Shown piece by piece: positions 1-11,631 of a stretch of DNA of 64,000 bases. Position numbers and translations under genes: made by a program. The notes beneath the pieces are model-generated. The model made no database searches, had not been told where the DNA came from, and saw only the letters and a list, made by a program, of their open reading frames with translations. Numbering within the stretch: the stretch's first letter is position 1; each line of letters begins with the position of its first letter. The stretch lies in contig JADDOH010002101.1 in NCBI GenBank assembly GCA_016648135.1, positions 51,540-115,539 of the forward strand, in the 5' to 3' direction. This DNA comes from Agrypnia vestita (lineage: Eukaryota; Arthropoda; Insecta; Trichoptera; Phryganeidae).

Positions 1-86
1 GTTCAATATATCCTAAATTCATAATTTTTTCTTTTTTGCAGTAAATATTAGTGTTCGGTATTTACAATCATTATTATAATTATACT

Positions 87-594
87 AGCTGTTACTACCT
101 TGCGTTGAACGGGTTAAGGATTAAGTTAAAAATAAGTTTGTGGAGGGAAAACAAAGGTTCCATTGTTTTGCAAAGCTTCTTATAAAAACAATGTTTTCAT
201 TTTAATGCTGGGATGGATGGGATGTCCAGGAAGCAAATATGACCTTCGTTACCCGCTGGGTTCTGAAGAATAAGTTTGCAAAATTTTGGTAAGATCAGAT
301 AAACGGTGTAGATTTATACAGAAAATAAATAAAATAAAGGCAAAGGTAAAATGTCGCTTATGTTATCCACCGGGCCGGGAGAATGCAAAATTTGGGTTAG
401 ATCGATCGAACGGTACAGATTTGCATGGAAAATATATCACTTGAAGGGAGAGGGGATAGAGAAAGAGGGGGGAAATGTCACCTTTCTTACCCGCCGGATC
501 CTAAAGAATAAGTATGCAAAATTTGGGTCAGATCGGATAAACGGTGTAGATTTGTATAGAGAACAGACAGACATTGAGTTTTATAGGTATAGAT
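87..594 (-). repeat. Interspersed element with about 118-bp internal repeats (copy 1)
   Basis: Starts near ACTAGCTGTTACTACC..GTTGAACGGGTTAAGG and ends near GACAGACAGACATTGAG. In between are two to three diverged units whose reverse complement reads ACTTATTCTTTAGGA..C.GCGGGTAA, the same unit as in 26430-27265 and 49520-50095. No coding capacity. Class unknown. Confidence 0.65.
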
Positions 595-953
595 AGCGTG
601 TGTTGCTTTTACGTCCAACAGATGGCGCTGTTTTATAAAAAAAACATTTTTTTTGGTATCGTTATAAATACTTTATCTTATACCAATATAAAGTTACTTA
701 AGGTTTTTAACAACTGCCGCATGGCATAGGGGATAGAATAATTAACGAACTGGCTCGATCTACTTGATGAACTTTTCAGAAATGTTTGATAGAAATCAGA
801 TACAACTAACAGAAGATAATGCATATATAAAATCCCTGTATGAAATTGTATTGTAATACATTTTATACACAAAATATTTAATAGAAGTAGGTTTTTTATA
901 GGTTTTCTGGTCATCATCGAAGAAAAATTTCCTAAAATTATATCATATATAAA

Positions 954-1260
954 TTATATGATATCCACTACTCTAGTTCTGAGCCTAATTTCGTCATTTC
1001 TAATTCTATCTCTTAGGCTTACTCCAAGCATGGATCTCTCCATGGAACGTTGCGTGCATTTGAGCTTTTCTACACTTTTCTTTGTAAGGGCCATAGTCTC
1101 CAATCCATACGTCATCACTGGCGGTATGCATGAGTCAAAAGCTTTTATTTTTAGGCTAATTGGGATCTCTTTGTTCTCGAAGAAGATATGTTTGAGTTTG
1201 CCAAAAGCAGCCCAGCTCTTTCCTATTCGTCTTGGCAATTCTGCTGTTTGGTTATCTTTG
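954..1260 (-). mobile_element. RTE-like non-LTR retrotransposon fragment
   Basis: An open frame reads PRRIGKSWAAFGKLKHIF.., YGLETMALTKKSVEKL and RSMERSMLGVSLRDRIRN. This matches the region after the reverse-transcriptase domain of insect endonuclease-reverse transcriptases of the RTE type. It is cut off at RVVDII; the next residues of the same family occur at 16617-16870, a different truncation. Confidence 0.8.
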
Positions 1261-2188
1261 TCGCTATACCTAACTAATTGTCGGATTCCACCTTTCGGAT
1301 GAATTGTGTCGTTCAGCTATTGCAACAGTGTGTTTGTATTGATCATAAGATTAAAATAAAGTGATGTTGTAGAATTCGTCGTGAAATAAAATGAGGAAAG
1401 GAACATTCTCTTAAAGGAGAATCTCGTCATGTTTCTTTTCAAACCAAAAAATCCCCTTTCCCGATTTCCTATCACATCTCTCCCTGTACCCCTTGGTGAT
1501 TTGCCTCGGGAACAATTAGTATTGTGTAGGTACCTACAGCATGAACAAATATTTTTAAACGTTCATAGTAATAAACTCTCTATTCAGTAAGTTTTCTACA
1601 TGTGAATTTTCAAATATACGAACATTCGTGAATTTGACTGAGCACGCCAGTTAGTGCCGTTTATAGAAGCCTCTGACGTGGAGCGAGGAAGGGAGTAGGA
1701 GCGCTTCTGATGCATGCTTACAGGAAGAAATCCTAAATCTGTCCTCTATCCATTGACACCATCAATTTCCGCCTGCGAAGAACTTTCTGAGATATGGAGC
1801 TTAATTTTTGATCAATTTTCGATCAGGTTTTAGAACTTGTACCCAATAACATCGATTTATCCTCGATAAATCGATCCAAGGTAGAATAGCCTAATTTTTT
1901 TTTGTATACAGGTTATCTTGTAACCATTCTCTAATCATATACATAAATGACATCACAGAATGAACCTTTCTCCAATTACAATAAACCCTAATTTCACAGG
2001 AGAAAGTGTTTGTCGGTTAGGTAGTAGTTGAAGCAGTAAGTTGGTGTGAGCGAGTGTCTATGTCACCTCGCAAGTTTATTCCTAATAAAGTTAGAGTAAA
2101 CAGCTCATAACTTACAAAAAGATCCCGAGATATTCATGCATTGGATGAGAAGAGTTCCGTTAAATATTGAAATATTCCCATAACTCAC
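1261..2188. other. Intron 3 of copy A, unassigned
   Basis: Intronic DNA. I see no coding remnant. Part of it (about 2050-2188) aligns with the B duplicon. Confidence 0.5.
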
Positions 2189-2386
2189 CCAAAAAAAGAC
2201 AAATTTCGTCAGAAATCCTAACAGAAAATAGCCGCGGAATCGTCTGATTCAACACGAGCAAGACGTAGGCCAGGAAGAGGCCGACCAAGTAGCTCATGAG
2301 GACCTTGCCTTGCAGGTTCCTCAGCTCGGGGACTATGGCGTACACGAGGAAGGTGGCCGCCAGGAAGGGAAGAGAAATCATTAAGC
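2189..2386 (-). CDS. Mthl copy A exon 3 (TM1-TM2)
   Basis: 198 nt, same length as the B exon. Acceptor TTCTTCTAG/GC and donor TTGG/GTGAGT. It encodes GLMISLPFLAATFLVYAIV, then a PELRNLQGK intracellular loop and TM2. The loop is highly conserved with copy B. Confidence 0.85.
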
Positions 2387-5300
2387 CTAGAAGAAGAAAA
2401 ATGCACAATTATTATTAGAAAAAATTACTGGTGATGGTTAACAGAGGAAATGTTGGGTTACAAAAAAAAAAACTTACTACTAAACTTACTAAAAAAACTT
2501 TTAGTGTATATGTGTACCTAAAGTTTAAAAAAAGTTTTTTTTAAACCTATTGTGTATGCCTTCTTAGGCATGGTACTGGATGGGGGCTTACAATGACAAA
2601 CTCCGCGTCCTTAGACAATGCGTGTATTAAGGTTTATTAGCGTTTATTAGCGGTTGCAACATCTGTTCTATATACTTCTACTTCAAAATTAAGGATATGT
2701 TGAGATCAGCGAAAGATCGAGATCGCTTAGAAACAGACGGTGTGTATAGACTCGATTGTCAAGACTGCGATAAAGTATACGTGGGGCAAACGGCGCGTAC
2801 CATTTTCAAAAGGGTCAACGAGCACAAACGGGCGTGCAAACTCGGTCATCCAGAAAAATCAGCACTGGCTGAGCATTTTCTGGATACCGGCCATCATTTT
2901 GCATTCGAACCGAAAATCCTTGGAAAGCCTAAGAGTCACCATGCGCATCTTATCAAGGAAGCACTAGAAATCTACAAGCATCCGATAAACATTAATAGAG
3001 ATGATGGTCTCAAATTAAAAACATCTTGGTATCCGGCGCTTCAAAGTCATTCTCGTCGCAAACTCCGCAGAGATAGTGATCAAACAACAGATGAATCATA
3101 CAAACAACACAATACAACACATCATGACTTCGGCACGGTATTGCAAGCCCTGCAATGGGATCCGAAACGTCGGCCCGAAAGGTCGTAACGACACGGCATA
3201 ATACCCCAGTAAACACAAACTTGAAGAATCTGTTCTATATGAAGGGCCAAAATGCCGTGCGTCGACGACGCACAAAAACCAATCTTACAATTTATCACAA
3301 TAAAATTTTGAAAAAAAGATTAATTTTGTTTGTTCGTTTTTCTACGAAAAACAATTAGTATCATTGTACAATGTAACTACGGTAAATTCTTGAATACGAG
3401 TCCCGCAACCAACCGGGTTGTTCCGGGACAATCCTGAATATGTTTGTTAAAATGCGGAGCAAGCGAGTGTTTTTCCCAGAGATTTTAGTCTGGATGGAGC
3501 CTACGGGTAGGGCACACCAACAAAAGCACCAACAGAAACCTGTGTTCACATAATTTTTTTCACAGCACTCCTTTAAAATGAAAACATTTTTGTTAGAAAC
3601 TAAAATTTCTATAAAGCGTTAAAATAACTTTTGAAGTTACAATTCTTTAGGCGCGTTTTGGGTAAAATTTTAGTTTTAATGTCCCGGTGTCAGCACTTCG
3701 AGATCCGCCGGATCTCGAAGTGCTGACAGAGGACACAGAGGTTGCGAAGTCATTACGGCTTCCACCTTAGTAAAAAAAATGGTAAGCTCTTCAAATGTGA
3801 GTCGAGTTTCACCAAGCACGCGCCGAGCATGAGTTTTCGCAGACTTCACCGCTACCTCAAACAATCCACCGTGATTTGGAACAGAAGGGGCATTGAAGAA
3901 CCACGTTATACTCTCATGAGCCAACCTCCGTTCTGTATCCAAACGATTATCCCCGAGGAATATGTAAAGCTCCGTTAGTGTTTATCCGTTCCCACATAAT
4001 TGGTTCCGCAATCGGACCTTACTAGAGACGGAAGTCCTCTCCTTGAAACGAACCATGTGAAAGCAGCAACGAAGGCCTCAACTGATACGTCTGCCACTAA
4101 TTCTAAATGTACAGCCTTCGTGGATAAGCATACGAAAATGCATAAATAATATTTTTGGATTTTCGCAGTTCGCAGTAACACATTTGCATGGTTTACTTTT
4201 TCAATTTTTAGTACACCAATAATCCTGAAGCAGAGAACATTATTCTCGAAACATGTAGATTGTTTAATCTAATAAAGTGGTGAAATCAAAGTGATTTGTG
4301 TTTTATTTGAATAATAATATCACCACAAAGTTCAAGCCTTCATACAGAAGAAAAAATATTTTTCGAACAGTTAATTATTTTGTCTCTGTAACTCGGAGAA
4401 ATCAAAATATATTATGATTATATGTGTTGGCAACGCTTATGCTCGAATCTTTATAAATGTCTGTACACAAAATAAAAAAAGGAGATTGTATTATTCTGTG
4501 AAAAACTCGCCTATGAAAAAAACATTGAATACGACGTCATTATCATTGTCTGGGTCAACTTTCGGTTCAATTTGATCTGAAGTGCAGATGATCGGCAGAT
4601 AATTGTTGGTCCAACCAGCATCAGGATCGTCCTCCGGCGTTTCGGGAAAGGCATCCATGCAGTAGAACATCTGACTTAGGATCCTTGATTCAGAATAGTA
4701 GCTGGGAATGTAAAGTTGGCCATTCTGGAAAGAAATAATTGTTTCAAACAAACGAGAACACCAGTATTACTTCACAAATAAAATGCGGGAAATTATAAAA
4801 AAAATTGGAAAAATATAAATGAATGGACGGCGAGACAACAACAAAATGTTGACATGGATATACTTAAGCACATGGATTTTGAAATCGAAACTACATGTAA
4901 TAAATTTGTTAAAACCTTTTCTGAAGAAATTGATGGTATAAAACATAAATGCGAAGGAAAGTTCCTAAAAAAAAAACTACAGACCGATAGCATTACTATC
5001 AAGCATTAATAAAATTGTTGAAAGATTTATAATTAACAAAATCACATCTAAGTAGACGAAAATAAAATTATCCATCCAATGCAACACGGATTTCATAAAC
5101 AAAAATGTATAACGACTCTCCTTGCAAAATTTACCAATGAAATTAATACTTAATTAAATATATTGTTATTATACATATACAATTATATTGTTGCACTGTT
5201 CATTGACTTCAAAAAAGCTTTTGACACGCTGAACCACGACACTCTACTCACGGCGATGAAAGAGAGTGAGTTAAGAGGACCAGTTAACAAATGGTTCTCT

Positions 5301-8300
5301 GAATACCTGAGATCAAGAACATTTTGTACTAACCATGGATCACATGAATCTCTTTAGATAGCATTCAATGGATTATCATTCCATTAATAATTTTGTCACA
5401 TTCAGTAATATCTATTTGTAGAATTCAAAACAATCCCGGTTTCTTTGTTAGACACGGGTATAAAAAGCCTCGTCATCAGAGCCGAGGATCTCACTTCTCT
5501 GTGGCTTTCTAGTACAGTAGAAGCTCTCGCTCTTCGGCTATTTATTAACGTATAATTGTATACCTTTTACTTGTAACTTTTGTCATTGTGATACTCCAAT
5601 AAATTCTGTCAAACCATCGCGACTTCATCCTCAGTAACACCCACATCGATAATCTACAGAGGGAGTCAACCTCCCACAAGAGCAACACGAACATGACAAT
5701 CGGATAATACAGAGATTTCAGTGAGATAGTATGGACAGAGAGAGGGGGTTTGACTCGGGATGGAGGAATTTCTGGATTGTGTTATCGAGCTGCGTGAAAT
5801 CGTAGTTCGCTTTACCGGCAAGTGGGCATGGATGCCTAAAATAAAGGCCAAACATTGTCTTCAAATAGTACAAAAGAAGTACTGGTCCAGCAACAAAGTC
5901 TAAAAGAAAGACTCAACATCCTCATGGAATATTCAAGTACTTTTCAAGTTTTTATAACGAAGGTGAAGACTTTTAAGCAGCTTGTATATCTCACATGCCA
6001 TATTTAATCAACCATAAAATATAATGCCGAGACAAACGAGACATCACGAAGTATCCTTTGTAGGAACTAATAGTAATAACTATGCATTATATTCATCGTT
6101 AACATGCATGTATCACCTTGGAAACAAATTTTCTGAATTTGTAGACATTTTTCGTTATAGGAGCGAATTAAAGAATTAATTAGACTTAGAATATACCAAT
6201 AAAATTAATTACAGTTTAATGGAGTACACTTTTACTTATGTTTTGTTCCCCATGAATTATATATATTTATTTCTTTTAAAGTATCCTAATTATTGTTAAT
6301 TCCCTTTTAAATATGTTTCGATTTTATCTTTTGTATTTATTTCTTTTGTTTTATTTTATCTTATTTATCTGGTATATTGGTTTAATTATCTTTATTTTAA
6401 AGGTCTCTAATTATGACTGTTTGCTTGTGTTCGAATCATCGTTTATATATATTTTTCATTTGTATTGTTCATTTTATATTGTTTGTGTTCTATTTATTTA
6501 ATTATTTTTAATTATTAACCTACTGTAAACCTAACCTAACACAAAGGTATATAAAAAACCTTTTAATTTTCTTGTACTGTAAAAGCCCACTAGGGCGTTT
6601 ATTATTAATGAATAAAAAAAAAATATATATAGGTAGATATCAGATCTAGTAATACACAATATAATACAGAACTAGTTTCATAAATGTATCTTTTCATAGC
6701 TCACCACGCCTCTTATAGGGCTGGCTGTTTGATTGAGTTGCGGGTTGTGTAATTTTTTCACAATTATCAATCAATCATTCATTTATTCGAGATAATTTTA
6801 AAGTTAGAGTAGGTAGGGAAACGGTATTGGTATGATTTAGTACGATTTTGATACGATTAAAGTAGATAATTACATATGTTAAAGTATTATTGTTTTGCAA
6901 CGAGCGCTGCTTTAAAGACATATTAATTTTAGAACACTGTTAATAAATGCATAAAGAAGGCACTGTTAATCCATAAAGAACAAATAAATTATTAAAATTT
7001 TGCCATGGAGTTGGTTAGCAACTATTATTGTGTCATCAGCTTTACTGGCTTGGGGTTCGGTTTTAATCTTTTTTCTTTTATATTTTGTCTTTTAATAACC
7101 ACTAAAATGTATTTGATCTCTTAATTAAACAAATTTTTACCATTTGTGGTAGTTAATTTTCTAATACGTCTTTTTAATTCCACTTCACTCGATTTTCGGT
7201 AGAAATTTTTTCACAAGGAAAAAAAATTTTACCTTGGCAACCCAAAATAATGAAATGACAACTGAACTGAAACAACTGAAAGGTTATCCCCTGTCCCCAC
7301 TGAAAGATCAGATCTACGCAAAAGGAGAAATGCTTATCTGAATGATAAGCCTTCTTCTAAAAAACCTAGAGAAACCATTACGGCAACGAACACACCTTCA
7401 GATTGTGGTCCGTTTACTGTGCATGTTCAAAAAATTACCGGAGGTGACAAATCCTCGTCCATTCACCCCATCCGTTTTGGTAACTTTTTATTCCGGAATA
7501 TAATTAAAAATATTTCTCCCTGGGTAGGTTAGGCCCTTGGAAAATTTAAAGTCTCTGTGCAATTTAAATATTATATTTATTTTTTATTTATTTAAATATA
7601 AATTTAAATATATAAAATATATCTACAAATGAATTATGCTACTCTTCTTTTACATTATATTATTACATTAGATAATTACAAAGACACAAAATCTGTCACT
7701 ATTCAATGGCTTCCATCACAATCGGTGGTCGTAAATTTTGAAAGACAAAATCTTCCAAAACATATGTATTTAATAAAATTCTCTTCTAGTGGAACAATAT
7801 GTGTTTCCCACTTTTCAATGTTTTTCCTGCTGTAGGTTTGGACACACGAAAACTGCATGCCGAAGTAGTTCCCGTTGTTTTAAGTGCGGCGCTGCACATC
7901 TGTACTGCAAAATTGTATTGTTTACCTACTTGCCTCAACAGTTCTAATAATGCCACGAATTTTCTTTGTCCTGAGTTTATCAGACAAAAAATATCAAACG
8001 TAACAGTATGTGGTATTGGAGTATTTTCGAAATATTTCTTATTTAGAGCCATCAAAATATTTTTCTTCAGCAAAATTCTCCTTTGCGGAAAAACTTTCTC
8101 ATCATCTCCGACTAATTTACCTCCGTGTCCACTCTTCTCGCAAGTTCTTTGGGAAAAATTGTATCTATAAAACCCACTTCCCAAAAGAAAAGTATTTTTA
8201 TTTTTCGTACCCCAAGAACATTTCAGCCTTCTCATCTTTCTAATGATCAATTCACATTAAATTCACTATACATTTGTCCCAATGGTAATTCCCAATCCTA

Positions 8301-10094
8301 AGCGTAACTCTAATGGAGTTCCATTCCTTTAAAACGATAATTCTCTATACTTTAATAACAATAATTTCTCTGATATCGTTCAAACATTATTAACTTAACT
8401 TAAAATATTATTTCTCAAAATAAAATACCGTCCACGCTGCCGAAATAATTTCAAACATATAGAATTCTCTCCTAAAAATGGCAGTTATTCTTCAATGCAA
8501 CACTTGATGCGTTGTTTCTTATCGAATTAATCTTCTGTATTTATTAACGAATTACTCAATTTATTAATTATATATAAATATAGCACTTGTCTAAAATCAC
8601 TTGTGAGTTTATGACTACTTACTTACAACTACCTACAGTTGTTGTCATCAACGGGTTATTATATAAAATAAATCAATATTTGTTTATATAAATAATTAAA
8701 ATATGTCATTCCACAAAGTTCTCTCGAATTTCTTATCGAATTAATCTTTTTTATTTAGAGACATGTTTTAAGCAGAATTTAATTCGCTTTCATTCGGTTT
8801 TCACAGTTCTTCGCTGCTCCGCGAGGGGTGGCTCTATTTTCTATCTAAAAATCATCATTTCTAGAGTTTTTACTTTTTCTCTACATGTTTTTTCGCAAAG
8901 AAACAAGCACAAACATAATTATTCTACACCAAATCAGGAATTATTTTCAAACGATATTAATTTCTTCTCCGCGATGCTAAAAACGGCGCTCGAAAAGCTG
9001 GGTTCCTAAATAATCACACTTGGGTGACGTCATTATAATAAAGCAGTATAGGTGAAAATTAGTCATTCCTAGAAGCATCCACCCTGTACAAAGAAGAAGT
9101 TTGAATGACGTCAGATGAAAAATTCTGCATACGGGCCTTTTTCTTGCATAGATATAGAGAATTTATGACGTAAACTTTGTATTCATGGGTTAAATTATTA
9201 TTAACTTCGTTCGAAACAAAGTCTCTTCAATTAAAAATACATTTTTGTAATAAAGTGCAACTTATTTACTAAGACATTATACTTTTCAAGTGTAATCAGT
9301 ATAACTTTTTCATAATTGTTACGAAATTTACGAGCACGCAATAATTTTTTTAAACAGCTAAATATTGGGGATTAGCACTGGAACAAGACCGCGTACCAAA
9401 AAAATTACGTTAGTTCATATCTATGTATTTTGATGGTCTGCGATTGTATCCTGATGAAGGGATCACTGTCTCCGAAACATTTTGGTTATTTAAAAAGTAG
9501 TGGTTTTATACAGAAAGTTTTATTTTTTTAATTGTATAACATTAAATTAATAATCTAAAAATTATCTCTTTATGGTGCGTAAGAATAACTTACCGGTTGC
9601 AGGAAAAATCTGTCCTTCAAAGAAGCTTCCTGTGAAAAATACGGATTCAGCACAACACTGTTATCTGTACACGGATTTCCGAACACCATACCGAAGATGT
9701 GATCGGCCTTCAGCATCGGAAGCTTCCTGTCCAGGGAGTACACCGGGGGCCTGAAGGGGCTCACCAGGGCGTCCTGACTATCGGCGCACCACCTCCCCAT
9801 CATCGCCTGCCCGGGCGGACAGCACTTCCTGATGCAGGACTTGATGGAGCAGATGCAGCCTCTGGTGCGATTAGTTCCGTTTTCGTCTTCGTGGACGAAT
9901 CGATTATTTTCCGAGTAGACCAGTCCATCGTGCATTATCGAACCAGATTCTAACACAACTCCTTCTGTTATGTCGATGCTCATGTAGAAGTCGCAAGGAT
10001 CTTCAGCAGTTATAGACGACAGAAGAGCACACATTAAATATAAAAGTATCGAACTTTTTGAAATGTGTTTGTTCGTCGTATGTTTCAGAAACAT
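2189..10094 (-). CDS. Methuselah-like GPCR, copy A (5' part; three exons in window)
   Basis: Partial gene, exons 9594-10094, 4511-4724 and 2189-2386, read right to left. It encodes a signal peptide, a cysteine-rich Methuselah N-terminal domain (CICSIKSCIRKCCPPG motif and an NGTNRT N-glycosylation site), the rest of the ectodomain, and TM1-TM2. All three exons are open and join in phase exactly as in copy B (first junction phase 0 at LQP/NGQLYIP, second through IG). The remaining exons (TM3 to tail) must lie left of position 1. Mth-family receptors are arthropod plasma-membrane secretin-like GPCRs linked in Drosophila to stress and lifespan; the ligand of this one cannot be inferred. Identity is strong from motifs and domain order. 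Whether the whole gene is functional cannot be judged here. Confidence 0.85.
2690..3310 (+). mobile_element. Penelope-like element, C-terminal GIY-YIG fragment
   Basis: An open frame of 163 codons begins at 2697. It contains GVYRLDCQDCDKVYVGQTAR (the GIY-YIG core), then RVNEHKRACK, AEHFLDTGHHF, and EALEIYKHPININRDDG.L..SWYPAL, in the order found in Penelope-like retroelement endonucleases. The reverse-transcriptase part is missing, so this is a 5'-truncated copy. It is absent from the matching place in copy B (about 29060), so it arrived after the A/B duplication. Confidence 0.85.
3676..4181 (-). mobile_element. BEL/Pao LTR retrotransposon, integrase fragment
   Basis: Two reading frames in series on the minus strand. 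The upstream part (3975-4181) reads FVCLSTKAVHLELVADVS and FVSRRGLPSLVRSDCGTNYVG, the BEL/Pao integrase core with its aspartate in SDCGTNY. The downstream part (3676-3942) reads PSVPNHGGLFEVAVKS, RLTFEELT and PLCPLSALRDP. A break of about 30 nt separates them. Flanking domains and LTRs are missing. Confidence 0.85.
3689..3727. repeat. Perfect palindrome, 18-bp arms
   Basis: Left arm 3689-3706 (GTCAGCACTTCGAGATCC), 3-nt spacer GCC, right arm 3710-3727, exact reverse complement. It lies inside the BEL/Pao integrase coding remnant. Confidence 0.9.
4511..4724 (-). CDS. Mthl copy A exon 2 (ectodomain C-terminal part)
   Basis: 214 nt, six more than in copy B, so two extra codons in an acidic linker. 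Acceptor TTTCCAG/AATGG. The only donor that joins in phase to exon 3 is ATAG/GCGAGT, a GC rather than GT donor, and it is shared with copy B. Encodes NGQLYIPSYYSE through NVFFI, with paired cysteines in QMFYCMDAF and LPIICT. Confidence 0.8.
4965..5360 (+). mobile_element. Jockey/CR1-type LINE reverse-transcriptase fragment
   Basis: In shifting frames the translation gives the RT fingers motif (Y/Q RPIALLS..INKIVERFIINKI) and then ALFIDFKKAFDTLNHDTLL, RT motif A with its catalytic Asp. The catalytic YADD block is not present. Decayed by frameshifts. Not seen in copy B. Confidence 0.75.
5446..5639 (+). mobile_element. Possible LTR (solo or 5') of an LTR retrotransposon
   Basis: Starts TGTTAGACAC and ends CTCAGTAACA, so the ends are TG..CA with a 5-bp inverted repeat. 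TATAAAA lies at 5459-5465 and AATAAA at 5598-5603, in LTR order. I see no matching 5-bp target duplication, so either internal sequence follows on the right or the call is wrong. Confidence 0.4.
5640..7300. other. Intron 1 of copy A, unassigned AT-rich DNA
   Basis: No recognisable coding or repeat signal apart from poly-AT tracts. The short open frame near 6313 is low-complexity Leu/Phe/Tyr and not credible. Confidence 0.4.
7300..8225 (+). mobile_element. Jockey-like LINE ORF1 (Gag-like) remnant
   Basis: 7319-7524 reads GPFTVHVQKITGG and SSSIHPIRFGNFLFRN, a Gag-like ORF1 block common in insect Jockey-type elements. 7819-7911 reads CFSCCRFGHTKTAC then RCFKCGAAHLYC: a CX2CX4HX4C zinc knuckle followed by a second knuckle. 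Frameshifts and stops separate the blocks. Confidence 0.75.
8226..9593. other. Intron 1 of copy A near exon 1
   Basis: About 9100-9590 aligns with 33585-34085 of copy B. The rest is AT-rich DNA with no recognised element. Confidence 0.5.
9451..9478 (+). other. Hammerhead-core-like motif (copy A)
   Basis: CTGATGA, then a short imperfect stem, then CCGAAAC. The paralogous site in copy B (33933-33960) has a better stem, GGAC-GATT-GTCC. Flanking stems needed for a working ribozyme are not evident. Confidence 0.3.
9594..10094 (-). CDS. Mthl copy A exon 1 (signal peptide and Mth_N domain)
   Basis: 501 nt, 167 codons, ATG at 10094. A hydrophobic leader (SSILLYLMCALLSSITA) is followed by EDPCDFYMSID, the usual start of the mature Mth ectodomain. 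The donor CAACCG/GTAAGTTA is canonical. The neighbouring open frames on the plus strand are antisense shadows. Confidence 0.88.
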
Positions 10095-10630
10095 GATGAT
10101 ATATTAAAAGCACTATTTAATATTGAATAAGTTCTTTAGAAACAATACTAAGCTCATTTTTATGTTAAAACACTCTTCATAACTGGCACCATTGATAGAT
10201 TCTAATAACTGACCAACTGCAACTTCAACTGCATTAGATATATTTTCGCTCTGTTGGATCTAATGTATAAGCACTAGCAGCAATGAAACCGAATGAGAAT
10301 GTGAGTAAACACTCTATCCACAAATAACAACTATCGCTAGGGTGGAGACAAAACCGTTTCTGCATATTTTTCCATTCCAAATTTTTGATTCAAATTATTT
10401 TATCTTCAGTTTATTTCATATTTATTATATATATACCATATCAACTATTATTAGAAAACTATATATTAAAAATGTCCCATAGAGACGAAATTATATTTTT
10501 TTATGGGAAAGTAGGTAGTCAGGAAGTCTTTGGCTGTTCATTTTGCTTACGCCCTTACTGTGTTCTTTGAAAAATTTTAGCTCAAAATATCCTGAATATT
10601 GTTAGAAGTGTACTGACATTAATGTAGACG
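10095..10630. promoter_or_regulatory. Upstream region of Mthl copy A, conserved with copy B
   Basis: Aligns with 34588-35130 of copy B. It is the place to look for a shared promoter, but I see no clear TATA/initiator pair. The open frame at 10385 is not supported. Confidence 0.35.
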
Positions 10631-11150
10631 ATGAAGATGACTGAAATGCCGGACACGTTTGAAAGAAAAGTGTTGCGAAGAATCTGTGGACCGGCGAAAT
10701 AAAGGAATCAGTGACTCATTCGCCACAACAATGAACTGTAAACTATATATGAGGCTCCTGGCATATCACCACAACCACAACAATGAACTGTACAATATAT
10801 ATCAGGCCCCTGGGATATCACCACAACCACAACAATGAACTGTACAATATAAATCAGGCCCCTGGCATATCACCACAACCACAACAATGAACTGTACAAT
10901 ATATATTACGCCCCTGGGTTATCCACCACAACCACAACAATGAACTGTACAATATATATCAGGCCCCTGGCATATCAACCCACACGAAGCTCCTCTGGTT
11001 GAGATGGGCTGGACATGTACAAAGACTGGTAGATTAATGACCGGACGAATGAAAGATTAATCCTAAGATAGGAGGGTGAAGTGAGAAGGGACGCAGTGCA
11101 ACTACTCCAGGTGGCGAGTTGGAGGGAATTATTCGCATTATTTCTTAACA
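10630..11150 (+). mobile_element. LINE C-terminal remnant upstream of copy A
   Basis: Reads MPDTFERKVLRRICGP, then in other frames NNELYNIY..APGI, WAGHVQRL and LMTGR, the post-RT C-terminus of a CR1/Jockey-type LINE. The same remnant sits at the matching place upstream of copy B (35130-35393), so it predates the duplication. A 52-bp segment is tandemly amplified here but not in B. Confidence 0.7.
10725..10990. repeat. 52-bp tandem repeat, five units
   Basis: ATGAACTGTA recurs at 10731, 10783, 10835, 10887 and 10940 (periods 52, 52, 52, 53). Each unit carries CAGGCCCCTGG and CACAACCACAACA. The homologous DNA in copy B (about 35248) has one unit. Confidence 0.9.
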
Positions 11151-11630
11151 ATTTTTAAACTAAGCTATGTTTGCGATATGAACATAAAACTAGAACTTCT
11201 TCTTCAAATATAGCAAAATTATTTTGTGGTGACATAATTACAATTAGTATAAAGTAACTTTGTAAACACCACTTTTTTATTGAAATAAATTCAACATGTT
11301 TCGAAGCCAATGGCTTTTTCGTCAGGATAACAAAAATAAAATTAAAAGATCGAAATATAGATAATCAAAATATTAAAAAAGTTATATATGGAAAATGAAT
11401 AATATAAAGTACCCACATAACTTGAAAATAAATTTAAAAGATAGCTGTTTGCAAAAAGGACCTGATTATTTATAACATTCAATTTACTATTAACACTCTT
11501 TCGTATTTCCAAAATTTCTAATTTATCAAACTGTGATTCTGTATAAATTGTATGTAAAATTTGTAAACCCTTATTAATATCAATTATCTTGGTGATTTAT
11601 TATTTTTATTGATTTAATTTAACACTTGAC
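11150..11630. other. Unassigned AT-rich DNA
   Basis: No coding signal. Contains a CTTCGAAGCC..TCGTCAGGA stretch of the kind found at ends of insect repeats. Confidence 0.3.
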
Positions 11631-11631
11631 A

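Larger units (their letters stand above)
1..11060 (-). repeat. Segmental duplicon A (homologous to 27731-35393)
   Basis: Collinear similarity with duplicon B covers the exons, the introns and the DNA upstream of exon 1. Window base 1 matches about 27731, the TM1-2 exon matches 28671-28868, exon 2 matches 30912-31119, exon 1 matches 34087-34587, and similarity ends inside a LINE tail near 11060/35393. Private insertions interrupt it: the RTE, Penelope, BEL/Pao, LTR-like and Jockey-like pieces listed separately. The duplicon continues past the left edge. Confidence 0.85.

Noticed and set aside
9572..9953. Plus-strand frames opposite Mthl exon 1 (also 34062-34446)
   Set aside because: Antisense shadows of the receptor exons; similar in A and B only because the exons are.
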